From Oscillospiraceae bacterium (GTDB lineage: Bacteria > Bacillota > Clostridia > Oscillospirales > SIG627): 36,970 bases of DNA. The notes beneath the pieces were generated by a model that worked only from the letters and a program-made list of their open reading frames with translations, did not search any database and was not told where the DNA came from. The stretch covers positions 1-36,970 of the forward strand of contig SVTV01000028.1 in NCBI GenBank assembly GCA_015063605.1, read 5' to 3'. Shown here piece after piece: positions 16,040-23,940 of this stretch. Position 1 is the first letter of the stretch; each line of letters begins with the position of its first letter. Position numbers and translations under genes: made by a program.

Positions 16040-16612
16040 ATGAGTAAGGTAGTGTGGAAGCCGGCGGCGTTGCTGGCGCCCGTTCCCGCTGTTTTCGTAA
16101 GCTGCGGAACTCTCGATAACCCCAATGTACTGACCGTCGCATGGACGGGAATAGTATGCTCAGATCCCACAATGACATATATATCGGTGCGTCCGAAAAG
16201 ATATTCTTATAATATAATAAAGGAATCGGGAGAATTTGTTATAAACTTAGCTTCAAAGTCCATGTGCAGAGCTCTCGATACCTGCGGAGTGCTGACGGGA
16301 GCGAAGGTGGATAAATTTAAGAAATGCTCCCTTACTGCGGAAAAAGCATCCGTTGTTTCGGCTCCTCTTATAAAGGAAGCCCCCTTGTCTTTGGAATGTA
16401 AGGTGGACAGAATAATCGAGCTCGGTACTCACGATATGTTCCTCGCTCGTGTGGAGGCGGTGGATGTGGATGAAAGCCTCATCGACGAAAAAGGAAAGCT
16501 TTGCCTCTCAAAGGCAGGTCTTGTGGCTTACTCCCACGGTGATTATCTTGAATTGGGCAGAAAGCTGGGTTCTTTCGGATATTCAGTAAGGAAGAAGCAC
16601 GGCGGAAAATAG
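16040..16612 (+). CDS. Flavin reductase-like FMN-binding protein
   Basis: A 190-residue protein of the flavin reductase-like domain family (split-barrel FMN-binding fold), whose members reduce flavins with NAD(P)H or simply bind FMN. The family N-terminus is clear: PVPAVFVSCG, LTVAWTGIVCSDPTMTYISVRPKRYSYNII, and FVINLAS. The ATG at 16040 has AGAAAGG 7-8 bases upstream; an in-frame TTG at 15980 lies inside mutL and is rejected. It is the last gene of the plus-strand run and is followed by a strong terminator at 16718. No partner monooxygenase is present, so the substrate is open. Confidence 0.85.
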   Translation: MSKVVWKPAALLAPVPAVFVSCGTLDNPNVLTVAWTGIVCSDPTMTYISVRPKRYSYNIIKESGEFVINLASKSMCRALDTCGVLTGAKVDKFKKCSLTAEKASVVSAPLIKEAPLSLECKVDRIIELGTHDMFLARVEAVDVDESLIDEKGKLCLSKAGLVAYSHGDYLELGRKLGSFGYSVRKKHGGK

Positions 16613-16717
16613 ATGTAACAGGCGTTGCGCTTCCCGGTGACGTGGTTGCACAGTTGTCTTTAGTCGGCAAAAGATAAAAAAGAGTATACCCCGGACAAGA
16701 CTTTTTCAGTCCTATGC

Positions 16718-16748
16718 GGTTGGTGCAAAATACTGCACCAACCTTTTT
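16718..16748 (+). terminator. Terminator of the mutS-mutL-flavin reductase run
   Basis: A perfect 10-bp stem GGTTGGTGCA (16718-16727) and TGCACCAACC (16734-16743) with a 6-base loop is followed by TTTTT. It closes the plus-strand transcription that began at 4782. The 16613-16717 stretch holds no gene. Confidence 0.9.
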
Positions 16749-16764
16749 ATCAGGCAATTAAAAT

Positions 16765-16788
16765 GGGCTGTTGCATCAGCAGCAGCCC
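16765..16788 (-). terminator. Hairpin after the lipoprotein gene; member of a dispersed hairpin pair
   Basis: GGGCTGTTGC (16765-16774) pairs with GCAGCAGCCC (16779-16788). On the minus strand it is followed by ATTTTAATT, a weak T stretch, 43 bases beyond the lipoprotein stop. A smaller stem GTGCC/GGCAC with loop TTTC lies at 16808-16821. The hairpin and the following CTGAATTT recur in the capsid block at 22988-23016 in the opposite orientation. Confidence 0.5.
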
Positions 16789-16831
16789 TGAATTTATGCC
16801 ACATCAGTGCCGAAAGGCACGTTTTAAATTT

Positions 16832-17569
16832 TCAGTAAACTTCTTGCGTATAACCCATGCCATAGTTGAATGGAATGTATTTGTCCGAATCACTCTTTAA
16901 CGATTCTATTTTCTCTTTTTCGGATTCTGTTATATCAACTCTTTCCATTTTGATAAGTACAAAATCCCTGCTTTTCTCTTTGCTTGGGTCGAATACGGAT
17001 GAGAATAAAGAGCCGAAATATTTGTCAACATCTTCATATGTAGCGCCTTTGTCTTTTGCCAATACAACAACGTTAAGATACCAATTGCGTTCTCCGAGCT
17101 CTTTTAATTCATCGGGAGGCGTACCGTAAACGTTGAATACTTTCAAACATGAAAAGCTCTGCTTGCTTTGAATGAATTTATCTTCGTCTTTCTCGTAGGA
17201 TACAAAATGGTAACCGTCTTTGTCGGAGATTATGTCGTAGTAAGAGGAAAGATCTTTGTTTTCATCGAAGAAAACTGTTCTGTATGAAGAATTTTCATTA
17301 TTCTTTGCAGCTGCAATGAGGTCATCTGCAAAATCACTTTCGTTTACGAGCTCTTGATTAATATACGTGCGGTAGTTGTTCTGAACAGATGATTCAACCG
17401 TGAAGTCTGATGTTAATGTGCTCAGATCTGCGCTTTCGGCGGAAGAGTTTAAGTTAATGAAACCACCGGGGCGAAGATCACTTGATTGATCCGGAGCGGT
17501 GCACGCCGAAAACAGAAAAGCTGCGACAGTTATGAGAAGTAAAAAGTTGAATTTGATTTTTTTGTTCAT
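16832..17569 (-). CDS. Predicted lipoprotein of unknown function
   Basis: A 245-residue secreted lipoprotein. The N-terminus has positive residues, a hydrophobic stretch (FLLLITVAAFLF) and a lipobox FSAC with Cys23 as the lipidation site. The mature part is polar and acidic, with a Ser-rich spacer (about 24-60) and an alpha/beta region without a recognised motif. The ATG at 17569 has GGAGG 7 bases upstream. It stands alone: its promoter is at 17732-17760 and a hairpin follows it. It lies between the core plus-strand run and the capsid block and has no visible link to either. It could be any surface-attached binding or stress protein; no function is proposed. Confidence 0.8.
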   Translation of the reverse strand: MNKKIKFNFLLLITVAAFLFSACTAPDQSSDLRPGGFINLNSSAESADLSTLTSDFTVESSVQNNYRTYINQELVNESDFADDLIAAAKNNENSSYRTVFFDENKDLSSYYDIISDKDGYHFVSYEKDEDKFIQSKQSFSCLKVFNVYGTPPDELKELGERNWYLNVVVLAKDKGATYEDVDKYFGSLFSSVFDPSKEKSRDFVLIKMERVDITESEKEKIESLKSDSDKYIPFNYGMGYTQEVY

Positions 17570-17731
17570 TTTTTAACCTCCATTATAAATCCTATTATAA
17601 AAAATGTTTGTTGATTTTCAGACTTACGAAAGAAGGAAAAAGTCAGCTTTATACGTAAGCCTTCTCAATGAACCGGCATAATATTTATCCTCTCTTTCAC
17701 GAGATTTATGGATTTAAATCTCTGTATTTTA

Positions 17732-17760
17732 ATTATACAGTATAAAAAATGAAAAGTCAA
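17732..17760 (-). promoter_or_regulatory. Promoter of the lipoprotein gene
   Basis: Minus-strand TTGACT (17755-17760) and TATAAT (17732-17737) with a 17-base spacer; start near 17725. The leader of about 155 bases (17570-17725) contains a hairpin GAGATTT/AAATCTC at 17700-17721 and holds no gene. Confidence 0.7.
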
Positions 17761-17820
17761 CGGAAAGTTAACAAAAAAACGGAAACTTAGGCAAAGTTCA
17801 AGTAAACAAATTGTGAATAA

Positions 17821-17861
17821 AACAAAGGAATCGTTGACATAAAGTCGAACGATTCCTTTTT
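17821..17861. terminator. Bidirectional terminator after the sigma-like gene
   Basis: GGAATCGTT (17827-17835) pairs with AACGATTCC (17848-17856). The plus strand has TTTTT next; the minus strand has TTTGTTTTATT. It lies 53 bases beyond the stop of the sigma-like gene, which it probably ends. The 17762-17820 stretch is AT-rich and has no gene. Confidence 0.7.
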
Positions 17862-17913
17862 GCACTAAAAATATAAGTTTTTCCTATGCTTCCTGATGAG
17901 CAAAGTGAATAAT

Positions 17914-18474
17914 TTACAATATAGCTCTTTCGGGAGGAATGTGCGCTCGTCTGTTTTTGCCCGAATTTACACGGCTTGAACAGCAGAGAAGTACATTTCT
18001 TTTTGTAACCGAGTATCGTTTATGTTTTTCTCTTTTACTGCGCTTCGGCTTCGGTGATGTCTTCAGTATCTCCGAAGCCAATCTTTTTCGGGCTTCCTTG
18101 CCGAGTCGGTACATTGAACGCTCGGCATAATTTTTCTTTTCTGCAATGTCTTCTGCGGGAATATCGTAAATATAGTGCAGGATAATGTAATCTCTGAATC
18201 TGTCATCACGTATTTCAAATGCGCATCGGGCTATCCTTGCGGTGAAGCGGTCGTAAAGCCGTTTCTTCTTATTAAGCTTTTTTCTGAACGTATCTTCGCT
18301 GAATATCATTTTCAGAACATGTTCGTTTTCCTCCGGTGTAAAGCTGTTTTTCTCGGATAATCTCGTATGGAGAAAAGCATTTTTGTTGCGGCGGTACAAA
18401 TCGAGCATTTCCTGATCGCTGATGATAGAGCGTGTAAGTGTCTTGAAGCAATATAAATAAGCTTCTATCGTCAT
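17914..18474 (-). CDS. Phage-type sigma-region-4-like regulator (ArpU/RinA/DUF1492-like)
   Basis: A 186-residue basic protein. Residues about 95-145 (FRDYIILHYIYDIPAEDIAE, then YAERSMYRLGKEARKRLA) resemble the sigma-70 region 4 helix-turn-helix found in late-gene activators of Gram-positive phages. The N-terminal half is helical and charged; the C-terminus is a Lys/Arg-rich tail that may bind nucleic acid. The ATG at 18474 has GGAG about 11 bases upstream, which is long. It has its own promoter (18579-18607) with repeated operator-like sites just upstream, and ends at 17821-17861. In phages this type of protein usually precedes the terminase genes; here it follows the structural genes and no terminase exists nearby. 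It may control the capsid block. Confidence 0.65.
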   Translation of the reverse strand: MTIEAYLYCFKTLTRSIISDQEMLDLYRRNKNAFLHTRLSEKNSFTPEENEHVLKMIFSEDTFRKKLNKKKRLYDRFTARIARCAFEIRDDRFRDYIILHYIYDIPAEDIAEKKNYAERSMYRLGKEARKRLASEILKTSPKPKRSKREKHKRYSVTKRNVLLCCSSRVNSGKNRRAHIPPERAIL

Positions 18475-18578
18475 CTGATCTGTTTCTCCTTTGTCTTCAT
18501 CTTTCTTCTGGTTCTTATCTTTTCTTCGTGTTCTGTTCTTAGCGGATGATCGGGGCTTTCATCATCTGCCGCATTATT

Positions 18579-18607
18579 ATTTTAACATATATTGGTATGG
18601 TTGTCAA
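18579..18607 (-). promoter_or_regulatory. Promoter of the sigma-like regulator
   Basis: Minus-strand TTGACA (18602-18607) and TAAAAT (18579-18584), 17 bases apart; start near 18572, leaving a leader of about 98 bases. It separates this gene from the capsid operon, whose last stop is at 18652. Confidence 0.75.
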
Positions 18608-18611
18608 TAGA

Positions 18612-18649
18612 AAAATACGAAAATAAATATTAAAATACGAAAAATCGTA
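18612..18649. promoter_or_regulatory. Operator-like direct repeats and palindrome
   Basis: AAAATACGAAAA occurs at 18612-18623 and 18632-18643, exactly 20 bases apart (about two helical turns). The second copy runs into the palindrome TACGA-AAAA-TCGTA (18636-18649). The sites lie about 40-77 bases upstream of the predicted start of the sigma-like gene, a usual place for an activator. Which protein binds is unknown; self-regulation is possible. Confidence 0.5.
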
Positions 18650-18651
18650 AA

Positions 18652-19614
18652 TTACCTGTTTAAATAGTCAGCCGCTATATTGTAAAATTCATACCTGAAA
18701 TCAGCGGAAACGCTTTTATCGTTTATGACTCCCCGAAGCTCCTCCCTAAGTCTATCGGGATCGTTTTCGTAATTACGAAGTATTACTTCGAAAAGCCCCC
18801 TCGGGGAAAGGGGATCGAATGCTGTATCCGATGGCGTTTTGATCTCCCCGTCATCGGGAAGAACGGGCGTATATTTTTCGGTGGGCTGATCGTATTTTGC
18901 CTTTTCACGTGCGATCTTCAGATATTCAAGCTCCAATTCGTTTTCGAATTCACGCTGTTTCTTTTCCGCTTCCGCTTTCGCCTTATTCAATTCGTGATCT
19001 CTTAAAGCTGCAAGCTCGCTTTCTGTCTGCTTCTGCAACATAAGTTCATATTCCTTTGCAAATTCATTCTTCCTTTGAGTAAATTCCTTTTCACGGTAGG
19101 CGTTGTCGGCTTCAAGCTTTGAGCGGTCGAGCTCTGCCTGCTCCTTTGCGGTCTTTTCCTTTAATTCTCTGTCAGCTTCCTTATTGAGCTGATCAAGATA
19201 TGTGCTCATTATATCGCTTCTGAGCTTTCTTGATTCCTCGCTTTTTGCAATGTCAAGCTCGTTTATGTCTCTTTGCTTTTCGGAATCGAGCAAAGCTTTA
19301 GCTGATGCTTCCTCGCCGTCGAGACGGGCGATATCTCCCGTCAAGGCTGCTGAGGAGAAAAGCTTTGCCTGAATGCTTTCTCCCGAACGGCTCAATCCCT
19401 TTCTGAGAAGATCGTTTTTCACGTTCAATTCGTTTATCTTGTGTTGTGTATTGGCGTTGTTTCTTTTTTCATCGAAATCCTTTTCTAAGTTTTCGGAGGA
19501 AAGGCTGTAATTGTTTACCGTTTCCTTTTTCAATGATGTATACTTTTTTTCGATGTCGTCAAGGCTTGCGGATAATTCCTCAAGAAGCTTTGACGCATAG
19601 CTTTTACCATTCAT
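18652..19614 (-). CDS. Coiled-coil protein of the capsid block
   Basis: A 320-residue protein, mostly a long charged coiled coil (residues about 1-245, rich in Glu, Lys, Ala), followed by a Pro-containing linker (PTEKYTPVLPDDG) and a small globular helical end (about 270-320). The stretch LLRKGLSRSGESIQ near residues 70-83 is of a kind seen in coiled-coil virion or tail-associated proteins of Firmicutes phages, as far as I can judge. No signal peptide. The ATG at 19614 has AAAGGA upstream; the gene begins 17 bases after the fibre-like gene, so it is in the same operon and is its last gene. It could be an internal virion/ejection-type protein, a tail assembly factor, or a new function; not decided. 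Confidence 0.6.
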   Translation of the reverse strand: MNGKSYASKLLEELSASLDDIEKKYTSLKKETVNNYSLSSENLEKDFDEKRNNANTQHKINELNVKNDLLRKGLSRSGESIQAKLFSSAALTGDIARLDGEEASAKALLDSEKQRDINELDIAKSEESRKLRSDIMSTYLDQLNKEADRELKEKTAKEQAELDRSKLEADNAYREKEFTQRKNEFAKEYELMLQKQTESELAALRDHELNKAKAEAEKKQREFENELELEYLKIAREKAKYDQPTEKYTPVLPDDGEIKTPSDTAFDPLSPRGLFEVILRNYENDPDRLREELRGVINDKSVSADFRYEFYNIAADYLNR

Positions 19615-19631
19615 GATATTACCGTCCTTTC

Positions 19632-20762
19632 TCAGTATATGTATTCAATCGTTACGATGCCGTCGCCGCCCTTTGCGGACTTGCGTGTAAACTTAAAAGT
19701 GTCTGCGAGTGAATTATAGAGCCACTGACCGCCTGAGCCTCCCGCACCGAAGGATGCATCGCTTTTATCACCGCTTGAAGTTTCAAAGCCTCCTGCGCCG
19801 TAATGGGAAGAGCATCCGCGCATTGCATCCGTTTCTTCCGGAGTGTGATCGGGATAAACGGAATTACCGTAAAAGGCTTCCGTGATCCTTCCTGCCTCTA
19901 AAGCGGCTGTACTTGCGGCAAATATACCACGCAGAGCGGGAATGTTATTGTAGCTTCCTCTTGTGCCTCCGGGAGCGGTTATGGAATCTTCACCCTTTGA
20001 AAAGGATGAGGCTTCTCCGGGGGAATTATGATGAGTGGGGGAGGAGCGGTAAATGGAAGTGTAATCCGCTGTTGGATATACGGTGTTGAGGGAGAAAAGG
20101 GAATTGCCTGCTCCCGCACCTCCGGCACCGACATTCACCGTGTAGATATCGCCCTTTGTCAATTCGCACATTACCTGAGCAAACGCACCCGACGGACCGC
20201 CCGTGCATTCATATCTTCCGTCTGCGGAGGGTACATCCGTGTTGAGCGTGCCGCCTCCTCCCGCACCTTGAACGGATATTCTGTAAAATCCCGTTTTGGG
20301 AACGGTGAAGGAATGAGTTCCGGGATCGCTGAAGGAGGTACAGCGCAGAAGCATTCCCGAAGCCTCCCTTATCTTTTCCGCCAATTCATTTGTAAGCTTT
20401 TCCTCGGATATGCTTCCGTCGGCAATTGCTCCCATAACTATATTTTTTATACTGCTGTCGATCTTTGCGTTGAGGATATCGCATCTTCCTTTAAGCTCGC
20501 TTAAAATACCTCTTACGGTGGCAGCTGTGAAATCGTCACCTCCCAAGGGTGTGCATCCGATCCTGTCCGCTCCGCTTTGAGTCAGTACCGTGTTTTCAAG
20601 CTCGGGGATCAGAGTGGAGTTTATATATTCCTTTATGATATCTGCCGCCATGTCGAATACGGATTTGAGAACTGCGGCGGAAAAACCGTTTTCAAGTCTC
20701 GGCTTATCGGGAAGCGCCGATACAAATTTAAGATCCTCTGTTATTTTTGTAAATGATGCCAT
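19632..20762 (-). CDS. Phage tail-fibre-like protein with glycine-rich domain
   Basis: A 376-residue protein. The N-terminal part (LPDKPRLENGFSAAVLKSVFD, then IKEYINSTLIPELE, SGADRIGCTPLGG, and TVRGILSEL) is typical of tail-fibre/base proteins of Clostridia phages. From about residue 145 (HSFTVPKTGFYRISVQGAGGGG) to the end it is a Gly- and Ser-rich beta domain, of the type that forms phage adhesin tips. No signal peptide. The ATG at 20762 has GAAAGGA upstream. It sits between the hub-like gene and the coiled-coil gene with gaps of 15 and 17 bases. It probably binds a cell surface if particles exist. Confidence 0.75.
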   Translation of the reverse strand: MASFTKITEDLKFVSALPDKPRLENGFSAAVLKSVFDMAADIIKEYINSTLIPELENTVLTQSGADRIGCTPLGGDDFTAATVRGILSELKGRCDILNAKIDSSIKNIVMGAIADGSISEEKLTNELAEKIREASGMLLRCTSFSDPGTHSFTVPKTGFYRISVQGAGGGGTLNTDVPSADGRYECTGGPSGAFAQVMCELTKGDIYTVNVGAGGAGAGNSLFSLNTVYPTADYTSIYRSSPTHHNSPGEASSFSKGEDSITAPGGTRGSYNNIPALRGIFAASTAALEAGRITEAFYGNSVYPDHTPEETDAMRGCSSHYGAGGFETSSGDKSDASFGAGGSGGQWLYNSLADTFKFTRKSAKGGDGIVTIEYIY

Positions 20763-20777
20763 GTTGTTTCCTTTCTT

Positions 20778-22550
20778 TTATTTGCCCGAAATATCTCCCT
20801 CAAGAAGTAACTGAAGTAGATGAAGGTCTCCGCCCTTCATGTTGCTTCTGAGTCCTATTCTGAAAAAGGAGAATCGGCGTATTCTTGTTCTTGTTTTCAA
20901 TTGCTTGGCTACGTAAGATGTGTCGAATGAAAGGTCGTCGAAGGATAATTCATCGAAATCAAAAAGTCTGTAGCCCAATGTAAGAGTTTTCTTTATGTCA
21001 AATCCCGTGTGGCTTGCGGTATCCGTTGCCCATGTCAATTCACCGTAGGTCATCACACCCGGATTGACCGTAAGTGTTATGGTGTAAATGTTCTTTTTTA
21101 TTTCCGGATGTCCGAAATCGAAATATTTTGAGAACCATTCGCATCTTATCGGTCTGCCTCCGTCATCGTCTCCGCCCGCAATGCATATTCTTCCGTCGGA
21201 GAGAGCAAAAAACAACTCTCCGTTTTCACTTTCCGCCATGTGGGTGATCTGTATGTCCTCGTATCGGTAAAATACATCAAGCTCATAATTATAAACAAAT
21301 ACCACATCGGGGCACAGAATGAAAAGCTCCTTTGTGCTCTGCCTGTCGAAAAGCTTTGCTTTTGAAAGACGGTAAGGGGTGAGCTCGGGGGAGATCCTTT
21401 CGGAAAAGCAGACGGCGTTTCTTTCGTCACGGATACTTGTGGAGGTCCATTTGTAAAGACCTCCGAATGATACTGTGCAGGGATGATTGTCGGTCAATAT
21501 TCCCGAACCGCTTACGATACAGCCCTTATCCGATGAAAGGGGAAGTACGGGGTAGGAAATGTATTCTCTTCCCAAAGGGTCTGTCTTTTTTTCTCCGTAG
21601 GAATAGTAAGCCGCACTTCCCGTGAAAATGAGAAGTCTGTCATAATGGCGTACCATGGAGGTTATCTCCGAACCGTCGCCGATAACGGTGGAATTTTCCT
21701 CGGGAAAATAAGCCATGCTTCCCTCACCGTCCACAGCACCGCTGTAAAAACGCATGGAAGGGTAATTCTTGTTTCCCCATAAGAATACCTGTGTATCATT
21801 GTCACCGCCGTAGCTTATGGCGTAACGGCAATTATGTATCTTTTCATATCCCTCATTGTTTGTTACCGTAAAACATATTTCAAGGGAATCGGGATATGAA
21901 TCGGAGGGAGCTTCTGAGAATGTTACAACGGAAGTTGTGCTGTCAAATGAGTAATTTGTGACCTCTTCTCCTTCAAATTTTACCGAGTCTATTGAGATGA
22001 TATCCTCCATGCAAAGCTTAAATTCCGCAGACTCTCCGTCCGGCGTAAACAACTGCCGCATGGCTCCCGTCATCATATTCGGTGATTCGTACATATCTCC
22101 GATACCGCCGGGGGAGGTGGATATCATGACCGTTGGGCGGTACGGCTCGATGTCCTTTACGCTGTCTTTTGTAAGCTCCCTGATCCTCACTCCGTCCGCA
22201 ATGTAAAGCTTACCTCGGAAGGGAAAGAATGATACGTCGCCGCTTCCGTCAACGTACCCCGCACTTTCAAGAGAATCAAAGCCGGTATCCGATACATAAG
22301 CCGTATTGCCTATTACGGCGCCGTAGCGGGGCATATCGGCGTTTTCGGAACTTGAATGCCATATTCCTCTTACACGAAGAGTTCCTTCTCTGAGAACTTT
22401 ATATCCGTCTCTGCGCTTAAGCTTGTATCCCTTCGTTATTTTGAAGTTGGTCATGGAGGAGGCTTCGCCGTCCTTCAATTCCGTTTGGGCATCCTTGGAA
22501 ATGTGAAGTCCCGTGAATTTGTCAAGCTTTAACAATGTTTTTTCTGCCAT
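20778..22550 (-). CDS. Phage tail hub / packaged-DNA stabilisation-like protein
   Basis: A 590-residue beta-rich protein resembling the propeller-like tail hub of short-tailed phages (P22 gp10 and T7 gp12 type). The N-terminus FTGLHISKDAQTELKDGEASSMTNFKI has the usual layout of these proteins: a short strand, LxDGEA and a conserved Asn. It is followed by repeated WxS/GxLYxAxG-like blades (FFPFRGKLYIADG, LIFTGSAAYYSYG, LFFALSDGRICIAGG). The C-terminal third (about 480-590) has strand repeats (FDFDELSFDDLSFD). The ATG at 22550 has GGAGG 7 bases upstream. It begins 16 bases after the adaptor-like gene. The assignment rests on layout and context, not on a catalytic motif. Confidence 0.65.
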   Translation of the reverse strand: MAEKTLLKLDKFTGLHISKDAQTELKDGEASSMTNFKITKGYKLKRRDGYKVLREGTLRVRGIWHSSSENADMPRYGAVIGNTAYVSDTGFDSLESAGYVDGSGDVSFFPFRGKLYIADGVRIRELTKDSVKDIEPYRPTVMISTSPGGIGDMYESPNMMTGAMRQLFTPDGESAEFKLCMEDIISIDSVKFEGEEVTNYSFDSTTSVVTFSEAPSDSYPDSLEICFTVTNNEGYEKIHNCRYAISYGGDNDTQVFLWGNKNYPSMRFYSGAVDGEGSMAYFPEENSTVIGDGSEITSMVRHYDRLLIFTGSAAYYSYGEKKTDPLGREYISYPVLPLSSDKGCIVSGSGILTDNHPCTVSFGGLYKWTSTSIRDERNAVCFSERISPELTPYRLSKAKLFDRQSTKELFILCPDVVFVYNYELDVFYRYEDIQITHMAESENGELFFALSDGRICIAGGDDDGGRPIRCEWFSKYFDFGHPEIKKNIYTITLTVNPGVMTYGELTWATDTASHTGFDIKKTLTLGYRLFDFDELSFDDLSFDTSYVAKQLKTRTRIRRFSFFRIGLRSNMKGGDLHLLQLLLEGDISGK

Positions 22551-22566
22551 AGCTTATCCTCCCGTG

Positions 22567-22965
22567 TCAATAGAGCTTCTTTACGGAGGTGATCCTTCCC
22601 CGCTTATACGCTTTGTCAAGAGAGTTCAATTCATCGTAGAACAGCTTGTAAAATTTCGCTCCCTTTTCTTCGTTTTCCTCATGTACAAGGAAAAAGCAAA
22701 GCCCCAAGGGAATAGCCGCCGAAGCGAGGCGGGGATGAACGTAAAGAGTATCGTTCAATGAGGATATCTGCTGAGGCATATGATCGAAGGAGCCGGAGCG
22801 GATACCCTTGATCTTTCGATCCGTTTCATCTGTTATCATGAGAAGGATATTTATAAGCTCCACTGCACTTCTTTTGAATACAGCCGTATCGGGCTGTGTT
22901 TCCCCGTCGCCGTTAAGCTCGCCTAACAGAACGAGGCTTTTGTTGTATATATCCAATGCTGTCAT
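22567..22965 (-). CDS. Head-tail adaptor-like protein of the capsid block
   Basis: A 132-residue helical protein. Small helical proteins at this place, between the coat protein and the hub, are commonly the adaptor that sits under the portal (P22 gp4-like). It shows a first helix TALDIYNKSLVLLGE, a central acidic helix, and HPRLASAAIPLGLCFFLVHEEN followed by FYKLFYDELNSL. The ATG at 22965 is chosen since AAAGGAAG stands directly before it; the frame is open 15 codons further without a better site. Its gene follows a terminator-like hairpin (22982-23017). It is odd because the portal, its usual partner, is not encoded here. Confidence 0.6.
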   Translation of the reverse strand: MTALDIYNKSLVLLGELNGDGETQPDTAVFKRSAVELINILLMITDETDRKIKGIRSGSFDHMPQQISSLNDTLYVHPRLASAAIPLGLCFFLVHEENEEKGAKFYKLFYDELNSLDKAYKRGRITSVKKLY

Positions 22966-22981
22966 ATGTTCTTCCTTTCTG

Positions 22982-23017
22982 AAAAAATTCAGGGCTGCCG
23001 CAGTAAGCAACAGCCCT
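22982..23017 (-). terminator. Terminator/attenuator between coat and adaptor genes
   Basis: On the minus strand GGGCTGTTGC (23007-23016) pairs with GCGGCAGCCC (22992-23001), using two G-U pairs, and TGAATTTTTT follows. It lies between the coat gene and the adaptor-like gene in one transcription direction, so it should lower expression of tail genes relative to coat. A smaller stem GCGGA/TCCGC lies at 23029-23043. Confidence 0.7.
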
Positions 23018-23080
23018 TTGTAAGCTCCGCGGACGATCTCCGCAGGGCTGAATAGTTAAATTTTATTTTTTTGCTTTATC

Positions 23081-23917
23081 TCAGATGGCAGTTTCAACTG
23101 CGGGAGTGAGATCGAGGAATACCATTTCCTTGGGATATACTATCTTTGCACCGTAAAGGTGGAGACCCTTTACCGCATCGCCGTGGCGAAGCTCGGGCTC
23201 ATACGCCTTTACCTTGCTGAGCTGCTCCGCAAAGGCTATGGCACGTCTCGTTCTTGCTATGCACTTGAACATACCGTTATCGTCTGCGGATATGTTGTTT
23301 GTTACATAGACCTTGAAGCCCATGAAGGTGCCGATGTAACCGTTACCCAGCACATCGCTGTTGTCGGTGTCGCGGAGCACCTTTGCAAGAACCAGCTTCT
23401 GCTCGATGGCGGGAGAAACTTCAAGGGATATCTCCGCAGAGTTGGAAACGTTGTTTTCCATAAGCTTCATTCTTGCATCTGCTATTGTAGAGGTGATGTT
23501 TGCGCTCGTTACCGCATCATTTGTGATGGTGGTAACGGCAGCATCTCTGAGACTGTAGATGTAAGAGTCTGCGGCATCGCTGAGAGCGTCGGATGCGTTC
23601 TTCATAGCAAGCTGCATAAGACCCTTTTTGGACTGGGCGAGGTCAACGTCGTCGATGAAGAAGTTGAAGCCCTTCGCCTGATCGATTATAAGTGTTCTTT
23701 CGTTATCGGAAAGTATTTCGGGGGAGGGCATATCCGTGTTCTTTGTATAGTTGAATACGGAAACGGGGCCTATACCTGCGATCTTGACTCTGTCGCCTTC
23801 GCCCTTGATGTCGCCCTCAAATTCTCTTGTGGAAAGCTTTACTCCCACGTAGTTTTTGGAAAGCTCTCTGTAAAGAGTTTCACTCCATATGGTGGATATA
23901 AAATTACTTATTGCCAT
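23081..23917 (-). CDS. Phage major capsid (coat) protein, P22-type
   Basis: A 278-residue coat protein with an HK97-like fold expected from its family look. The N-terminus ISNFISTIWSETLYREL, then GDRVKIAGIGPVSV and FNFFIDDVDLAQSKKGLM, and the C-terminal AIAFAEQLSKVKAYEPE with VVYP-like VYPKEMVFLDL (here KIVYPKEMVFLDL) match the P22-type coat proteins of Firmicutes phages and prophages. No N-terminal scaffold segment is fused; the scaffold-like gene stands upstream. The ATG at 23917 has AAGGAG 11 bases upstream. The frame is complete, without stop or frameshift. A terminator-like hairpin follows at 22982-23017. Whether it assembles into a shell without a portal is unknown. Confidence 0.85.
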   Translation of the reverse strand: MAISNFISTIWSETLYRELSKNYVGVKLSTREFEGDIKGEGDRVKIAGIGPVSVFNYTKNTDMPSPEILSDNERTLIIDQAKGFNFFIDDVDLAQSKKGLMQLAMKNASDALSDAADSYIYSLRDAAVTTITNDAVTSANITSTIADARMKLMENNVSNSAEISLEVSPAIEQKLVLAKVLRDTDNSDVLGNGYIGTFMGFKVYVTNNISADDNGMFKCIARTRRAIAFAEQLSKVKAYEPELRHGDAVKGLHLYGAKIVYPKEMVFLDLTPAVETAI

Positions 23918-23940
23918 TTTTCTTTTTTCTCCTTAATGTT

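Noticed and set aside
16479..16757. Small minus-strand gene after the flavin reductase
   Set aside because: It overlaps the flavin reductase gene and the terminator hairpin and has no ribosome binding site.
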